Shown here: positions 42,539 through 50,735 of the stretch, piece by piece
Numbering within the stretch: the first letter of the stretch is position 1
Layout of the letters: each line of letters opens with the position of its first letter
Assembly: GCF_001921215.1 (NCBI RefSeq)
Contig: NZ_MSIF01000015.1
Location: 124,001 to 188,000, forward strand
Direction: 5' to 3'
Length of the DNA: 64,000 bases
DNA from: Actinophytocola xinjiangensis
GTDB taxonomy: Bacteria; Actinomycetota; Actinomycetes; Mycobacteriales; Pseudonocardiaceae
Translations under genes and position numbers: made by a program
The notes under the pieces: generated by a model
Databases searched by the model: none
Seen by the model: only the letters and a program-made list of their open reading frames with translations
What the model was told of the DNA's origin: nothing

Positions 42539-42796
42539 TCAGCCCTGGAGTTGGCCTCGGTAGCCGACCGGCCCCTCATTGGGGAACTGGGCGGTGCCCT
42601 CGAAGCGGGACCCGTCGTCGAAGAAGGTCACGCTGCCGTTGCCGGCCGCGGGGCTGCTCCATGTCACCGCGGTTCCGGTCGGCGGCGGGGCGTCCTGCGC
42701 GACGACGTCTGCCCGGTTGCTGATGGTCACCGACAGCGGCTCGTCGGCCTGCCAGCCGCCGCCACCGGTGTGGATCTCCGTCTCGTACACAGCCAT
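42539..42796 (-). CDS. OAA-lectin-like small protein (85 aa)
   Basis: An 85-residue protein ending FEGTAQFPNEGPVGYRGQL, which resembles the repeat end of Oscillatoria agglutinin-type lectins (LNGTMTYAGEGPIGFRATL-like), and WQADEPLSVTISNRADVVAQ could match their W...G.W.IG.R..QNVV segment. If so, it is a single sugar-binding unit, whereas known lectins have two or more. No signal peptide. Start at the ATG after GGGAG. Homology is by eye and could be coincidental. Confidence 0.5.
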   Translation of the reverse strand: MAVYETEIHTGGGGWQADEPLSVTISNRADVVAQDAPPPTGTAVTWSSPAAGNGSVTFFDDGSRFEGTAQFPNEGPVGYRGQLQG

Positions 42797-42951
42797 CCGC
42801 GCTCCCTGATCTCTCATGATCGACACGAAGGACCCGGTCGGGCGGCGCCCCTTGGGTGCGACCCACCGGATCCGCACCCCATATTGGTGACTCTTCGCAC
42901 ACAAATCGACCACTCAGCGCACATGTCAACCGATCGTGTACGCGACCTCCG

Positions 42952-43512
42952 TCAGGGTGTGAGGTCCAGCAGGCCCGCCATCTCGGCGAACTCGGTGTCC
43001 GGGTCACTGCCGGCGAGCAGACGGTCGAGGTTGCCGGTGCGGCGCAGGGTGGCGAACCCGTGCGCGATGGACCACGCGGCGAGCATCCGGCGGTCGGCCA
43101 CCCGGCCGTCGCCGGGGATGGCCGAGCGCAGCAGGTCGCCGGCGCGGGTTCGAGCGGCGGCCAGGTCGGGGTCGTCCTGGTGGTACAGGTCCGGGCGGTA
43201 CATGACCTCGAAGTGCGACGGGTGGTCGGCGGCGAACCGGACGTAGCTCGCGCCGAGTCGTCGCAGGTCGCGGCCGTCGGCGAGGTCGGCGGCGAGCCGG
43301 TCGGCGAGCAGCAGCTGACCCTGGGTCGCGATCGCGGTGAACAGGCCGGCCTTGTCGCCGAAGTGGTGTGCCGGCGCGGCGTGCGACACCCCGGCGGCTC
43401 GTGCCAGGTCGCGCAGGCTGACCGCGTTCGGCCCGCGTTCGGCGATCAGCTCCAGTGCGGCGTCGATCAGTACCCGGTGCAGGTCGCCGTGGTGGTACGT
43501 GGTCCTCGTCAC
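42952..43512 (-). CDS. TetR-family transcriptional regulator
   Basis: A 186-residue TetR-type repressor starting VTRTTYHHGDLHRVLIDAALELIAERG, with AVSLRDLARAAGVSHAAPAHHFGDKAGLF as the HTH. This HHGDL/SHAAPAHHF form is common in regulators of a large actinobacterial subfamily with WHG-type C-termini. The GTG at 43512 is preferred; an earlier GTG lies inside the operator. Divergent from the SCO6745-like gene, which it probably controls. Confidence 0.88.
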   Translation of the reverse strand: MTRTTYHHGDLHRVLIDAALELIAERGPNAVSLRDLARAAGVSHAAPAHHFGDKAGLFTAIATQGQLLLADRLAADLADGRDLRRLGASYVRFAADHPSHFEVMYRPDLYHQDDPDLAAARTRAGDLLRSAIPGDGRVADRRMLAAWSIAHGFATLRRTGNLDRLLAGSDPDTEFAEMAGLLDLTP

Positions 43513-43523
43513 CTGACCAGCAT

Positions 43524-43576
43524 ATCTTGTCACTGGCTAAATCATCGCGGACCCGCTAACTTGTCGGTGACAAGAT
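43524..43576. promoter_or_regulatory. Operator between TetR and SCO6745-like genes
   Basis: ATCTTGTCAC (43524-43533) and GTGACAAGAT (43567-43576) are exact reverse complements 33 nt apart. The right arm also forms TTGTC-GGT-GACAA (43561-43573). The region separates the divergent genes, so it is the likely TetR site. Confidence 0.65.
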
Positions 43577-43594
43577 GAGTTGCGGGAGGTACCG

Positions 43595-44455
43595 ATGGAA
43601 CTGGGTCTCGTACGCCAGCTGTGGCAACTGCTCGAACCGATCCACGCCACGCTCTACTACGCGCCGGAGGTGTTCGAGCGCGCCGCCGGCCTCGGGTATG
43701 CGACCGAGCCGAGGTGGCCGAGCTACTTCGCCTGGCGCGCCGCCCCCCTCGGCCCCGCCGGCCCCGAGCTGGTGACCTCGACGTTCTACAGTTTCGCGCC
43801 CGACATGGTCCGGGCGAACGTCCCGGCCGCCTGGCGGGTCGCCGCGCCGGAGAAGGTGCTCGACGCCCGCCGGCACGGCGTCGACCAGGCACTGCGCGCC
43901 ATCCTCGGCGACCGCGTCGACTCCCCGGACCTGGCGGAGGCCGCGACGATCGCCCGCCGGCTCGCCGAGGCCGCCACCACCGCCGGCCGGCCGCTCGCCG
44001 CCGCCAACGCCGACCTTCCCTGGCCCGACGAGCCGCACCTGGTGCTGTGGCACGCCGCGACCGTGCTGCGCGAACACCGGGGCGACGGCCACGTCGCCGC
44101 GCTGCTGACCTCGGGCCTCGACCCGGTCGAGTCGCTGGTGTCCTTCGCCGCCGTCGGGGCCGCGCCGGTGGCGGTGTTCGCCAGCCGGGGCTGGTCGGCG
44201 TCGGCGTGGTCGGCGGCCGAGGAGCGCCTGGCCGAACGGGGCTGGCTGGACCGGGACGGCACGGCGACCGACGCCGGCCGCGCCGGGCGGGACGAGGTCG
44301 AACGCCTCACCGACGAGTTGGCCGCCGGCCCGTACCGCGCGGTCGGCGCGCCGGCCGTCGGCCGCCTGGCCCAACTGGCGATGCCGATCACGATGGCGGT
44401 GGTCGGGACGGGAATGCTGCCGACGAGCAGCACGCTGGGCCTGCGCCGGCAGTAG
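43595..44455 (+). CDS. SCO6745-family protein
   Basis: A 286-residue mostly helical soluble protein of the actinobacterial SCO6745 family (function undefined). LWQLLEPIHATLYYAPE, GLGYATEPRWPSYFAWRAAPLG, VTSTFYSFAP, LWHAATVLREHRGDGHVAAL and RGWLDRDGTATDAGRAGRD are the conserved blocks; the last part resembles a winged-helix (MarR-like) end. GGGAGG precedes the ATG. It is divergent from the TetR gene and probably repressed by it. The next gene starts 11 nt downstream. Confidence 0.85.
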   Translation: MELGLVRQLWQLLEPIHATLYYAPEVFERAAGLGYATEPRWPSYFAWRAAPLGPAGPELVTSTFYSFAPDMVRANVPAAWRVAAPEKVLDARRHGVDQALRAILGDRVDSPDLAEAATIARRLAEAATTAGRPLAAANADLPWPDEPHLVLWHAATVLREHRGDGHVAALLTSGLDPVESLVSFAAVGAAPVAVFASRGWSASAWSAAEERLAERGWLDRDGTATDAGRAGRDEVERLTDELAAGPYRAVGAPAVGRLAQLAMPITMAVVGTGMLPTSSTLGLRRQ

Positions 44456-44466
44456 CCTCACTGATC

Positions 44467-45657
44467 GTGCGACATGTGGCGGTGGTGGGCGGCGGCATTC
44501 TCGGGCTCGCGGTGGCGCGCGAGCTGACGACCCGGGGCGAGCGGGTGACCGTGTTGGAGAAGGAGAACCGGTGGGCCGCCCACCAGACCGGGCACAACTC
44601 GAACGTCGTGCACGCCGGCCTGTACTACGAGCCGGGGTCGTTCAAGGCCAGGATGTCCGTGGCCGGCAACAAGTCCATTGTGGACTACGCGCGGGCGAAC
44701 GACGTCCCGTTCTCGGTGTGCGGCAAGCTGGTCGTCGCGACCAGCGAGGCGGAGCTGCCTGGCCTGCACGCCTTGGCGGCGCGCGCGGAGGCCAACGGCG
44801 TGCCGGCGAAGCTGATCCAGCCGGCGCAGGCCCACGAGTACGAGCCCGAGGTCGCCTGCGTCGCCGCCCTGCGCGTCGAGTCGACCGCGATCATCGACTT
44901 CCCGGCGATCTGCGCGGCGCTGGTCCGCGACCTGACGGCCGCCGGCGCGGACCTGCGTCTGGGCACCCCGGTGCGTGCGATCCGCTCCACCGCCGGCGGC
45001 GGGGTCGAACTCGCCACCGGCACCGGCACCGGCACTGACGTCGTCCGGGCGGACGCGCTGGTGAACTGCGCGGGCCTGCACAGCGACCGGGTCGCCCGGC
45101 TGGCCGGGCTGACGCCCACGGCGCGGATCGTGCCGTTCCGAGGCGAGTACTTCACGCTTCGCCCCGAGGTGTCACACCTGGTCAGGGGCCTGATCTACCC
45201 GGTGCCCGACCCGACGTTGCCGTTCCTCGGCGTCCACCTGACGAGGATGCTCGACGGCTCGGTGCACGCCGGCCCGAACGCCGTGCTCGCCCTGCGCCGC
45301 GAGGGCTACCGGTGGCGGGACGTGTCCTGGCGCGACCTGACGGAGTCGGCGCGGTTCCCCGGCCTGTGGCGGCTGGCGCGCCGGTATCCACGGACGGCGG
45401 TGGACGAGGTGGTCCGCTCGCTGTCGCGCCGCCGGTTCGCGGCGAGCCTGGCGCGGTTGGTGCCCGCTGTCGGCCGGGAGGATCTGGTGCGGGCGCACGC
45501 CGGGGTGCGGGCGCAGGCCCTGCTCCCCGACGGCACCCTGGTGCACGATTTCCTGATCGAGACGGCACCGAACCAGGTGCACGTGCTCAACGCCCCGTCG
45601 CCGGCGGCGACCAGTGCGCTGGAGATCGCGCGTCACGTGGCCGACCAGGTCAGGTAG
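44467..45657 (+). CDS. lhgO: L-2-hydroxyglutarate oxidase
   Basis: A 396-residue FAD-dependent oxidase. VAVVGGGILGLAVARELTTRG is the Rossmann motif with VLEKENRWAAHQTGHNSNVVHAGLYY, which is diagnostic for LhgO. CAGLHSDRVARLAG and FRGEYFTL are also conserved. It oxidises L-2-hydroxyglutarate to 2-oxoglutarate at the membrane, a metabolite repair step. GTG start, 11 nt after the SCO6745-family gene. Its end overlaps the convergent transporter gene by 8 bases. Confidence 0.92.
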   Translation: MRHVAVVGGGILGLAVARELTTRGERVTVLEKENRWAAHQTGHNSNVVHAGLYYEPGSFKARMSVAGNKSIVDYARANDVPFSVCGKLVVATSEAELPGLHALAARAEANGVPAKLIQPAQAHEYEPEVACVAALRVESTAIIDFPAICAALVRDLTAAGADLRLGTPVRAIRSTAGGGVELATGTGTGTDVVRADALVNCAGLHSDRVARLAGLTPTARIVPFRGEYFTLRPEVSHLVRGLIYPVPDPTLPFLGVHLTRMLDGSVHAGPNAVLALRREGYRWRDVSWRDLTESARFPGLWRLARRYPRTAVDEVVRSLSRRRFAASLARLVPAVGREDLVRAHAGVRAQALLPDGTLVHDFLIETAPNQVHVLNAPSPAATSALEIARHVADQVR

Positions 45658-46522
45658 TGCGCCCGGTGGCGATCAGCGAGCCCCCGATCAGTACGGCGCC
45701 GACGACACCGGCGACCGTCATCCGCTCGCCGTGGAACAGCACCGCGAGCACGGTGGCCGTCAGCGGTTCCAGCATGGTGGACAGTGCGGCGGCCGTGGCG
45801 CCCGCCCGCCGCAACCCCAGGAAGTAGGCCCCGTACGCGAGGGCGGTGGGCACGATCCCGAGGTATCCGATGAGCGCCACGGTGTCCACCGTCAGCACCG
45901 GCACCATCCCGTATCCGAGCGCGAACGGCGTCAGCAGCAGCCCGCCGAGCAGGAGTCCCACGGACACGGTCGCCCCCTGCGCCGCCACCGGCCGCGCCGC
46001 GACCAGCGTCAACGCCGCGAACCCCGCCCCGGCCGCCAACGCCGTCACGACACCGACGACGGTGCGAACGGTGTCCCCGCCGACGTCCGGCGCACCACAC
46101 AACAGCCCGAGCCCGACGAGTGAGGCGGCCAGCGCGGCGAGTACCTGGCGGCTGGGAAGCCGCCGGTCCCGCACAGCGGTGACTCCCGCGACGAAAACGG
46201 GAACACAACCAATGGTGATGAGCGTCGCCAAACTCACCGAAATCCGTTCGACGGAAATCTGGTAAGCCACCTGAAACTCGGCGAGAAGAATTCCCGTGAC
46301 CACCAACCGGCGCCACACCACGGCACCCCGCAACTGCCGCAACATGCGCCCAACAGCGACGGTGGCAACAAGTCCGCCCACCAGAAGCCGATAGGCGGCG
46401 ACAGCAACCGCGGACAGTCCACCCGCGGACTGCAGAAGGTCACCGGCAATCCCGCCGGTCCCCCACAGAACTCCAGCACAAATCAACAGCAGCGCGGAAA
46501 CCCGCGCGGAATCGATGGACAA
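45650..46522 (-). CDS. EamA/DMT-family transporter
   Basis: A 290-residue ten-helix drug/metabolite transporter with two EamA halves (LLICAGVLWGTGGIAGDLL and ALAAGAGFAALTLVAARP; the second half has TALAYGAYFLGLRRAGATAAAL and LEPLTATVLAVLFHGE). Likely exports a small metabolite. The TTG start has GGGAG eight nt upstream; no ATG or GTG near. The rate-setting context is unknown. Confidence 0.85.
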   Translation of the reverse strand: MSIDSARVSALLLICAGVLWGTGGIAGDLLQSAGGLSAVAVAAYRLLVGGLVATVAVGRMLRQLRGAVVWRRLVVTGILLAEFQVAYQISVERISVSLATLITIGCVPVFVAGVTAVRDRRLPSRQVLAALAASLVGLGLLCGAPDVGGDTVRTVVGVVTALAAGAGFAALTLVAARPVAAQGATVSVGLLLGGLLLTPFALGYGMVPVLTVDTVALIGYLGIVPTALAYGAYFLGLRRAGATAAALSTMLEPLTATVLAVLFHGERMTVAGVVGAVLIGGSLIATGRTT

Positions 46523-46726
46523 GATGAACGCTCCCAAGCGTCAGAAGAGGGTGATGTCCTCGTCCGCGGGGCGTTCACCGAGCAATGTCAAGCAGGCGCG
46601 ACCACCGGTCGCGCCGTCAGCACACCCCGCTCAGCCGCGGGGAGGTGGGGTGATCGGGAAGGTCCGATGCATGCGGGCACGCTACGACGCCACCCGCTGG
46701 ACCACCAGCCATTTACGAGTCCCCGA
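46523..46726. other. Intergenic stretch with no recognised feature
   Basis: About 200 nt upstream of the transporter's start and downstream of the SerRS-like stop. It should hold the transporter promoter; I see no clear motif other than the palindrome at its right edge. Confidence 0.4.
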
Positions 46727-46741
46727 TCACGGGCCCGTGAT
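46726..46741. terminator. 16-bp perfect palindrome over the SerRS-like stop
   Basis: ATCACGGGCCCGTGAT is a perfect palindrome covering the stop codon region of the SerRS-like gene. It could act in termination or as a binding site. Confidence 0.35.
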
Positions 46742-49261
46742 GGTGCCCCCCAGCGCCGCCGGCAACCGGACGGAGCCGTCCTCCCACTGATGGTTCTCCA
46801 GCAGGGCCGCGATCCAGGCACCCAGCTCCAGCGACCCGGTGACGGTGGCCGCCGTGCGCACCCGACCCCGCCCGTCCCGACAACGGATAGCCAGACGTCG
46901 CGCCTGGTAGGTGGTGCAGTTCGATACCGAGCCGACGCGCCGGTGCCGCCGAGGATGGGGCAGCCACACCTCGCAGGCGAAGGTGCGAGCCGAGGCCCGA
47001 GCCAGCTCACCCGCGGGCACGTCGGTCACCCGACAGGGAACACCGGTAGCGACAAGCAACTCCTCCTGACAGTCCAGCAGCCGACGCTGCTCACCCTCGA
47101 CGTCGCCCGGCGCACAGTGGACAACGAACCCCACCGTCGCCCCCGCAAGCCCTCCACCGGCCACGGTTTCCCGCCCGAAGCCCGTCGACCAGGCCAGATA
47201 CCGCCGGGGGCCGCCGGACAGGTCAAGGATCTCGTCCGCATGCCAAGCCGTCAGCGCTGTCAGCGCCGTCTGCGGCGTCTGCGGCGTCTGCGGCGTCTGC
47301 GGCGTCTGCGGCGTCTGCGGCGTCTGCGGCGTCTGCGGCGAGCCCACCAGATGCGCCTGTCCCGACCCCGCCCACACCGGCGAAGCCATGGCCGTGAACC
47401 CCCGGTCGGCGGCCCGTGCCGCCACAAGGTTCACCAGAGCCAACTCCAACCGCGCCCCGCCCCCGATCAGACAGGGAACCCGGGCGCCGGCGACCTTCAC
47501 ACCACGCTCAACGTCGATGATCCCCAGCCGCCCACCGATCTCCAGGTGCCCCGCGGCACCGCCCGGTCGATCACGCCCCCGCCGCACCGAACCGGCGGCC
47601 CCCACTCGCCCCCCGCCCTCGACACGACCACCGACCTCCCCCTGACCAGCCCACCCGACAGGGTCCCCGAACCCCGCTTGACCAGCCCGCCCGACACGGC
47701 CCACGAACGCCGCTTGACCAGCGAACTCACCCTCCCCCACCACCTGCCCGCCAACGGTCTCAGCCCGACCTACCTGTCCACCAACAGACCCCGCCCCAGG
47801 AACACGGACTCCACCGACCGACAGCACCTCACCCACCGGCGCAGCCCCATCCTCACCAACAGACACAGCTCCCCCAGCCCCCGCAGCCCGATCCACCGAC
47901 CCGACCCCACCCACCAACCCAACCTCACCAACAGACACAGCTCCGCCACCCCCCGCAGTCTCACCCACCGACGCGACCGCACTGCCCGACGTAGTCCCAC
48001 CCACCCGCGCGGATATACCGGCCGCCGCAACCCCACTTGCCCACGCAGCATCACCAGTGGCCCCAGCATCACCCGCCAGCCCACCATCGTCAGCCGACTC
48101 AGGCCCACCCACCGGCCCAGCCCCACCGACCCGCCCGACACCACCGCCACCTGACCGAGCTTCACCAACAGGCCCCGCGCCACCAGCCGGTTCAGCCCCG
48201 ACACCACTCATAGGCGCTGTTGCCAACCCACCCACACCCACCGGCCCAACCGCACATGCCGGCGCACCGCCGCCGACCGATTCGGCGCCACCAGCCGATT
48301 CTGGTTCGCCAGCCCGCGCCGCCCCACCAACCGGATCCGCCCCACCCACACCAGCCGAACCATGCTCATCCGCCGCCGCAACCTCACCACCCACCGCCGA
48401 GCCATCAACCTGCCCAGCTCCACCGACTGACCCGGTCTCACCAACCCGCGTGGCCCCACTGTCCAGCTCAGCCTGGCCGATCAGCCCGACCACACTCACC
48501 TGCCCAGCGCCGCCGACCGACCTGACCCCGCCGACCCGCGTGGCTCCCCTTGCCAACCCAGCCCCACTCACCTGCCCGGCCCCATCGACCTGCCCGGCTC
48601 CACCGACCTGCCCGGCCCCACTGTCCAGCCCAGTCTCACCGACCGACCCAGCCCCACTCGCCAGCCCGACCCCACTCACCTGCCCGGCCCCATCGACCTG
48701 CCCGGCCCCACCAACCAGCCCGGTTACGCCGACCAGCCCGGTTACGCCGACCAACGCCGCCTCACCAACCGACCACACCTCACCATCCAGCGCCTCTGCC
48801 CCAGCCGCTCCCGCCGGCGGCGCCGCCCGGCCGGCCGGCGCGACCTCTCCGGGTGGCGCGGCCCGCCCGCCCCGCCCGGTAGTTGGGGTGGTCACCTTCA
48901 GCACGACGTAGTCGTCGCTGCCACCTGGGGGTGTGTTCGGGTGGATGAGGTTGGGGAGGTGGGCGTGGAGGTCGGAGGCAGCGGTCTCGGCCTGGGACTG
49001 GGCGGCTGCGGCTGCCCGGACAGCGGCTGCCAGCTCCTTGCCTCTGGTGAGCAGACGGTCACGCTGGTCGCCTCGGGACCGGGCTATCTGTCTGCCGAGC
49101 TGTTTCTGTTCGGTTCGGAGGGTGTTCGTTCTGGTGACCGCGGTGCGGCGGCGCTGGTCGGCGGCGAGGAGGGCGTCGACCAGGGCGGGGTCCTCGCCTC
49201 GGGTGCGTTGGGAGGTCCTGAAGAGCTCCGGATCCTCACGCAGCGTCCTCAGGTCGATCAT
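46727..49261 (-). CDS. Degenerate seryl-tRNA synthetase paralogue with large repeat insert
   Basis: 844 residues. Residues 1-123 match the SerRS tRNA-binding arm (MIDLRTLREDPELFRTSQ, coiled coil, HLPNLIHPNTP). Residues 572-844 match the SerRS catalytic domain (HLEIGGRLGIIDVERG, ARLELALVNL, WHADEILDLSGGPRRYLAWS, SNCTTYQARRL, ILENHQ-like LLENHQWEDGSV). About 440 residues of G/A/V-rich hexapeptide repeat lie between. Key residues are lost: motif 2 FRRE is FGRE, the DTRG...HQF stretch after it is gone, the TSE serine loop is replaced by (PQT)8, and the motif 3 arginine is Ala. Aminoacylation is therefore very unlikely. It may be a pseudo-enzyme or a decaying gene. Confidence 0.8.
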   Translation of the reverse strand: MIDLRTLREDPELFRTSQRTRGEDPALVDALLAADQRRRTAVTRTNTLRTEQKQLGRQIARSRGDQRDRLLTRGKELAAAVRAAAAAQSQAETAASDLHAHLPNLIHPNTPPGGSDDYVVLKVTTPTTGRGGRAAPPGEVAPAGRAAPPAGAAGAEALDGEVWSVGEAALVGVTGLVGVTGLVGGAGQVDGAGQVSGVGLASGAGSVGETGLDSGAGQVGGAGQVDGAGQVSGAGLARGATRVGGVRSVGGAGQVSVVGLIGQAELDSGATRVGETGSVGGAGQVDGSAVGGEVAAADEHGSAGVGGADPVGGAARAGEPESAGGAESVGGGAPACAVGPVGVGGLATAPMSGVGAEPAGGAGPVGEARSGGGGVGRVGGAGPVGGPESADDGGLAGDAGATGDAAWASGVAAAGISARVGGTTSGSAVASVGETAGGGGAVSVGEVGLVGGVGSVDRAAGAGGAVSVGEDGAAPVGEVLSVGGVRVPGAGSVGGQVGRAETVGGQVVGEGEFAGQAAFVGRVGRAGQAGFGDPVGWAGQGEVGGRVEGGGRVGAAGSVRRGRDRPGGAAGHLEIGGRLGIIDVERGVKVAGARVPCLIGGGARLELALVNLVAARAADRGFTAMASPVWAGSGQAHLVGSPQTPQTPQTPQTPQTPQTPQTPQTALTALTAWHADEILDLSGGPRRYLAWSTGFGRETVAGGGLAGATVGFVVHCAPGDVEGEQRRLLDCQEELLVATGVPCRVTDVPAGELARASARTFACEVWLPHPRRHRRVGSVSNCTTYQARRLAIRCRDGRGRVRTAATVTGSLELGAWIAALLENHQWEDGSVRLPAALGGTITGP
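47267..47338 (-). repeat. Nine-bp tandem repeat encoding (Pro-Gln-Thr)8
   Basis: Eight copies of a nine-bp unit (plus strand CGGCGTCTG) in frame with the SerRS-like gene, residues 642-665. Each copy adds PQT. It replaces the serine-binding loop. Copy-number change would not shift the frame. Confidence 0.85.
47567..48892 (-). repeat. 18-bp minisatellite inside the SerRS-like gene
   Basis: Degenerate 18-bp units, clearest at about 48,580-48,770 (plus strand CACCGACCTGCCCGGCCC and variants), encode hexapeptides of the type QVDGAG/QVSGAG/SVGGAG on the minus strand. The array is about 1.3 kb and interrupts the linker between the two SerRS domains without breaking the frame. Confidence 0.8.
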
Positions 49262-49349
49262 CGCGGGAGCGTATCCAGAGGCCGGTTTGGGCGGACAATG
49301 CGATTCGGCGCCTGCGCACACCACCGACGCTGGCATTATGGACGCCGTC

Positions 49350-50327
49350 ATGGGCAGCAAGACTGGACGAGGCAGATCGATGGGCTCTCGGGGGAGCACC
49401 ATGCGTACCCGCTTGGTCATGGCCGGGGCGTTCATCGGTGCGCTGGCCGTGCTCAGCGGCAGCATGCTGTTCTCGTGGCCCGTGTCGGTCGAGGGCAAGG
49501 CGGATACCGTCGCGCAGGAGGCGGCCGAGGCGTTCGACTCGCCGAGTGGCGCCTGCCTGGACTGGCCGCACGACAAGCCGCAGAACATGCGGCGGGTGTC
49601 GTGCGAGAAGCCACACACCTTCGAGGTGACCAGCAACGTCGAGATCGGCGGCGAGTACGGCCCCAACTCCAAGCCGCCGGCCGAGACCGACTGGCAGCAG
49701 ATCGTCACCGAGAGGTGCACCGCCGAGGCCACCAAGTACCTGGGTGGCACTCTCGACCCGTTCGGCAAGTACACCGCCGGCGCGCTGAAGCCCAACTCCG
49801 AGCAGTGGGGCAACGGCGACCGGCGCCTGCGCTGCGGCATCCAACGTGTCACGCCCTCCGGGGAGCGCCTCCTTCCCACGACCGGAGCCGCCGCCGAGCA
49901 GGACCAGTCGAACGTGCATGAACCGGGGACCTGTTTCGCCCTGGTCGAGGGCCAGGTGGGTGACCCCGTCGCGTGTGAGAACGCGCACGCCTACGAGGTG
50001 GTCGGCGTGGTGGACCTGAGCACCACGTTCGACCCCAAGGCGTTTCCGAGCGAGGCCGCTCAGCGGGAGAAGCTCGTCGATCTCTGCCCTCCGGTGGCCA
50101 ACAAGTACACGGGCAACGCGAACCTGCAGGCCAACAAGCTGTCGCTCTATTCGGACACGCTGAAGAAGGAGAGCTGGCTCGCCGGTTCGCACCTGGTGAA
50201 CTGCAAGGTGGGCGCGCGTGAGAAGGACGGCCAGCTGAGGCCGGTCCGCGGCAGCGTGCAGGCGGCGCCGCTGCCGTCCTCCCCCGCGCCGTCGCAGTCC
50301 GCCCCACCGTCGAGCCCCGGCCGGTGA
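49350..50327 (+). CDS. Septum-formation-family membrane protein
   Basis: A 325-residue protein with one N-terminal membrane helix (AGAFIGALAVLSGSMLFSW) and two extracellular septum-formation (Septum_form) units, each with a Cys pair: SGACLDWPHDKP...RRVSCEKPHTFEV and GTCFALVEGQVGDPVACENAHAYEV. The C-terminus is Pro/Ser-rich. CATTAT at 49334-49339 fits a -10 box, so the mRNA may start at or near this ATG (leaderless); an ATG at 49401 after GGGGAG is an alternative start. Divergent from the SerRS-like gene, and followed after 4 nt by a metallopeptidase gene. Confidence 0.8.
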   Translation: MGSKTGRGRSMGSRGSTMRTRLVMAGAFIGALAVLSGSMLFSWPVSVEGKADTVAQEAAEAFDSPSGACLDWPHDKPQNMRRVSCEKPHTFEVTSNVEIGGEYGPNSKPPAETDWQQIVTERCTAEATKYLGGTLDPFGKYTAGALKPNSEQWGNGDRRLRCGIQRVTPSGERLLPTTGAAAEQDQSNVHEPGTCFALVEGQVGDPVACENAHAYEVVGVVDLSTTFDPKAFPSEAAQREKLVDLCPPVANKYTGNANLQANKLSLYSDTLKKESWLAGSHLVNCKVGAREKDGQLRPVRGSVQAAPLPSSPAPSQSAPPSSPGR

Positions 50328-50331
50328 CGCC

Positions 50332-50682
50332 GTGCCCGTGGAGATGGGCCGGCGGCGGTTCGAGGAACTCGTCGGCGACGCGCTGGACCTGATCCCCGGT
50401 GATTTCGCCGCCGCGATGGACAACGTCGTGGTGCTGGTGGAGGACCGGGACCCGGAGCAGCCCGACCTCCTCGGGCTCTACCACGGGGTCGCGCTCACCG
50501 AACGGACCTCGGACTACGGCGGCGTGCTGCCGGACCGGATCACCATCTACCGCGAGGCGATCCTGGACATCTGCGACAACGAGGACGACGTGGTGGAGGA
50601 GGTCGCCATCACGGTCGTCCACGAGATCGCCCATCACTTCGGGATCGACGACGCGAGGCTGCACGAGCTGGGCTGGGGCTGA
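50332..50682 (+). CDS. Zincin-like metallopeptidase-family protein
   Basis: A 116-residue protein of the small metallopeptidase family (PF06262 type). Fold landmarks: RRFEELVGDALDLIPGDFA, VVVLVEDRDPEQPDLLGLYHG, and HEIAHHFGI giving HExxH with a distal acid (ID), consistent with a zinc site. Biological substrate is unknown. GTG start four nt after the septum-formation protein stop; the two are probably one operon. Confidence 0.9.
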   Translation: MPVEMGRRRFEELVGDALDLIPGDFAAAMDNVVVLVEDRDPEQPDLLGLYHGVALTERTSDYGGVLPDRITIYREAILDICDNEDDVVEEVAITVVHEIAHHFGIDDARLHELGWG

Positions 50683-50699
50683 TCGGTTCATACTGCAAC

Positions 50700-50727
50700 C
50701 TTGACACTGTCATCGAACACTGTCAAG
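50700..50727. promoter_or_regulatory. Inverted/direct repeat operator upstream of merR
   Basis: CTTGACA (50700-50706) and TGTCAAG (50721-50727) are inverted repeats. Inside, ACACTGTCA occurs twice (50704-50712 and 50717-50725) with 13-bp period. It is 9 nt before the MerR ATG and is a likely autoregulatory site. Confidence 0.6.
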
Positions 50728-50735
50728 ATGGCAGC

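Noticed and set aside
42005-42579. Minus-strand extension of the flippase or a Trp/Gly-rich protein across the spacer
   Set aside because: Homology to flippases begins only at about 41,949; the upstream part is pure low-complexity sequence.
48057-48911. Plus-strand Pro/Ala/Thr-rich reading opposite the SerRS-like insert
   Set aside because: It is antisense to the hexapeptide array and lacks any recognisable domain or signal; the minus frame joins two SerRS domains.
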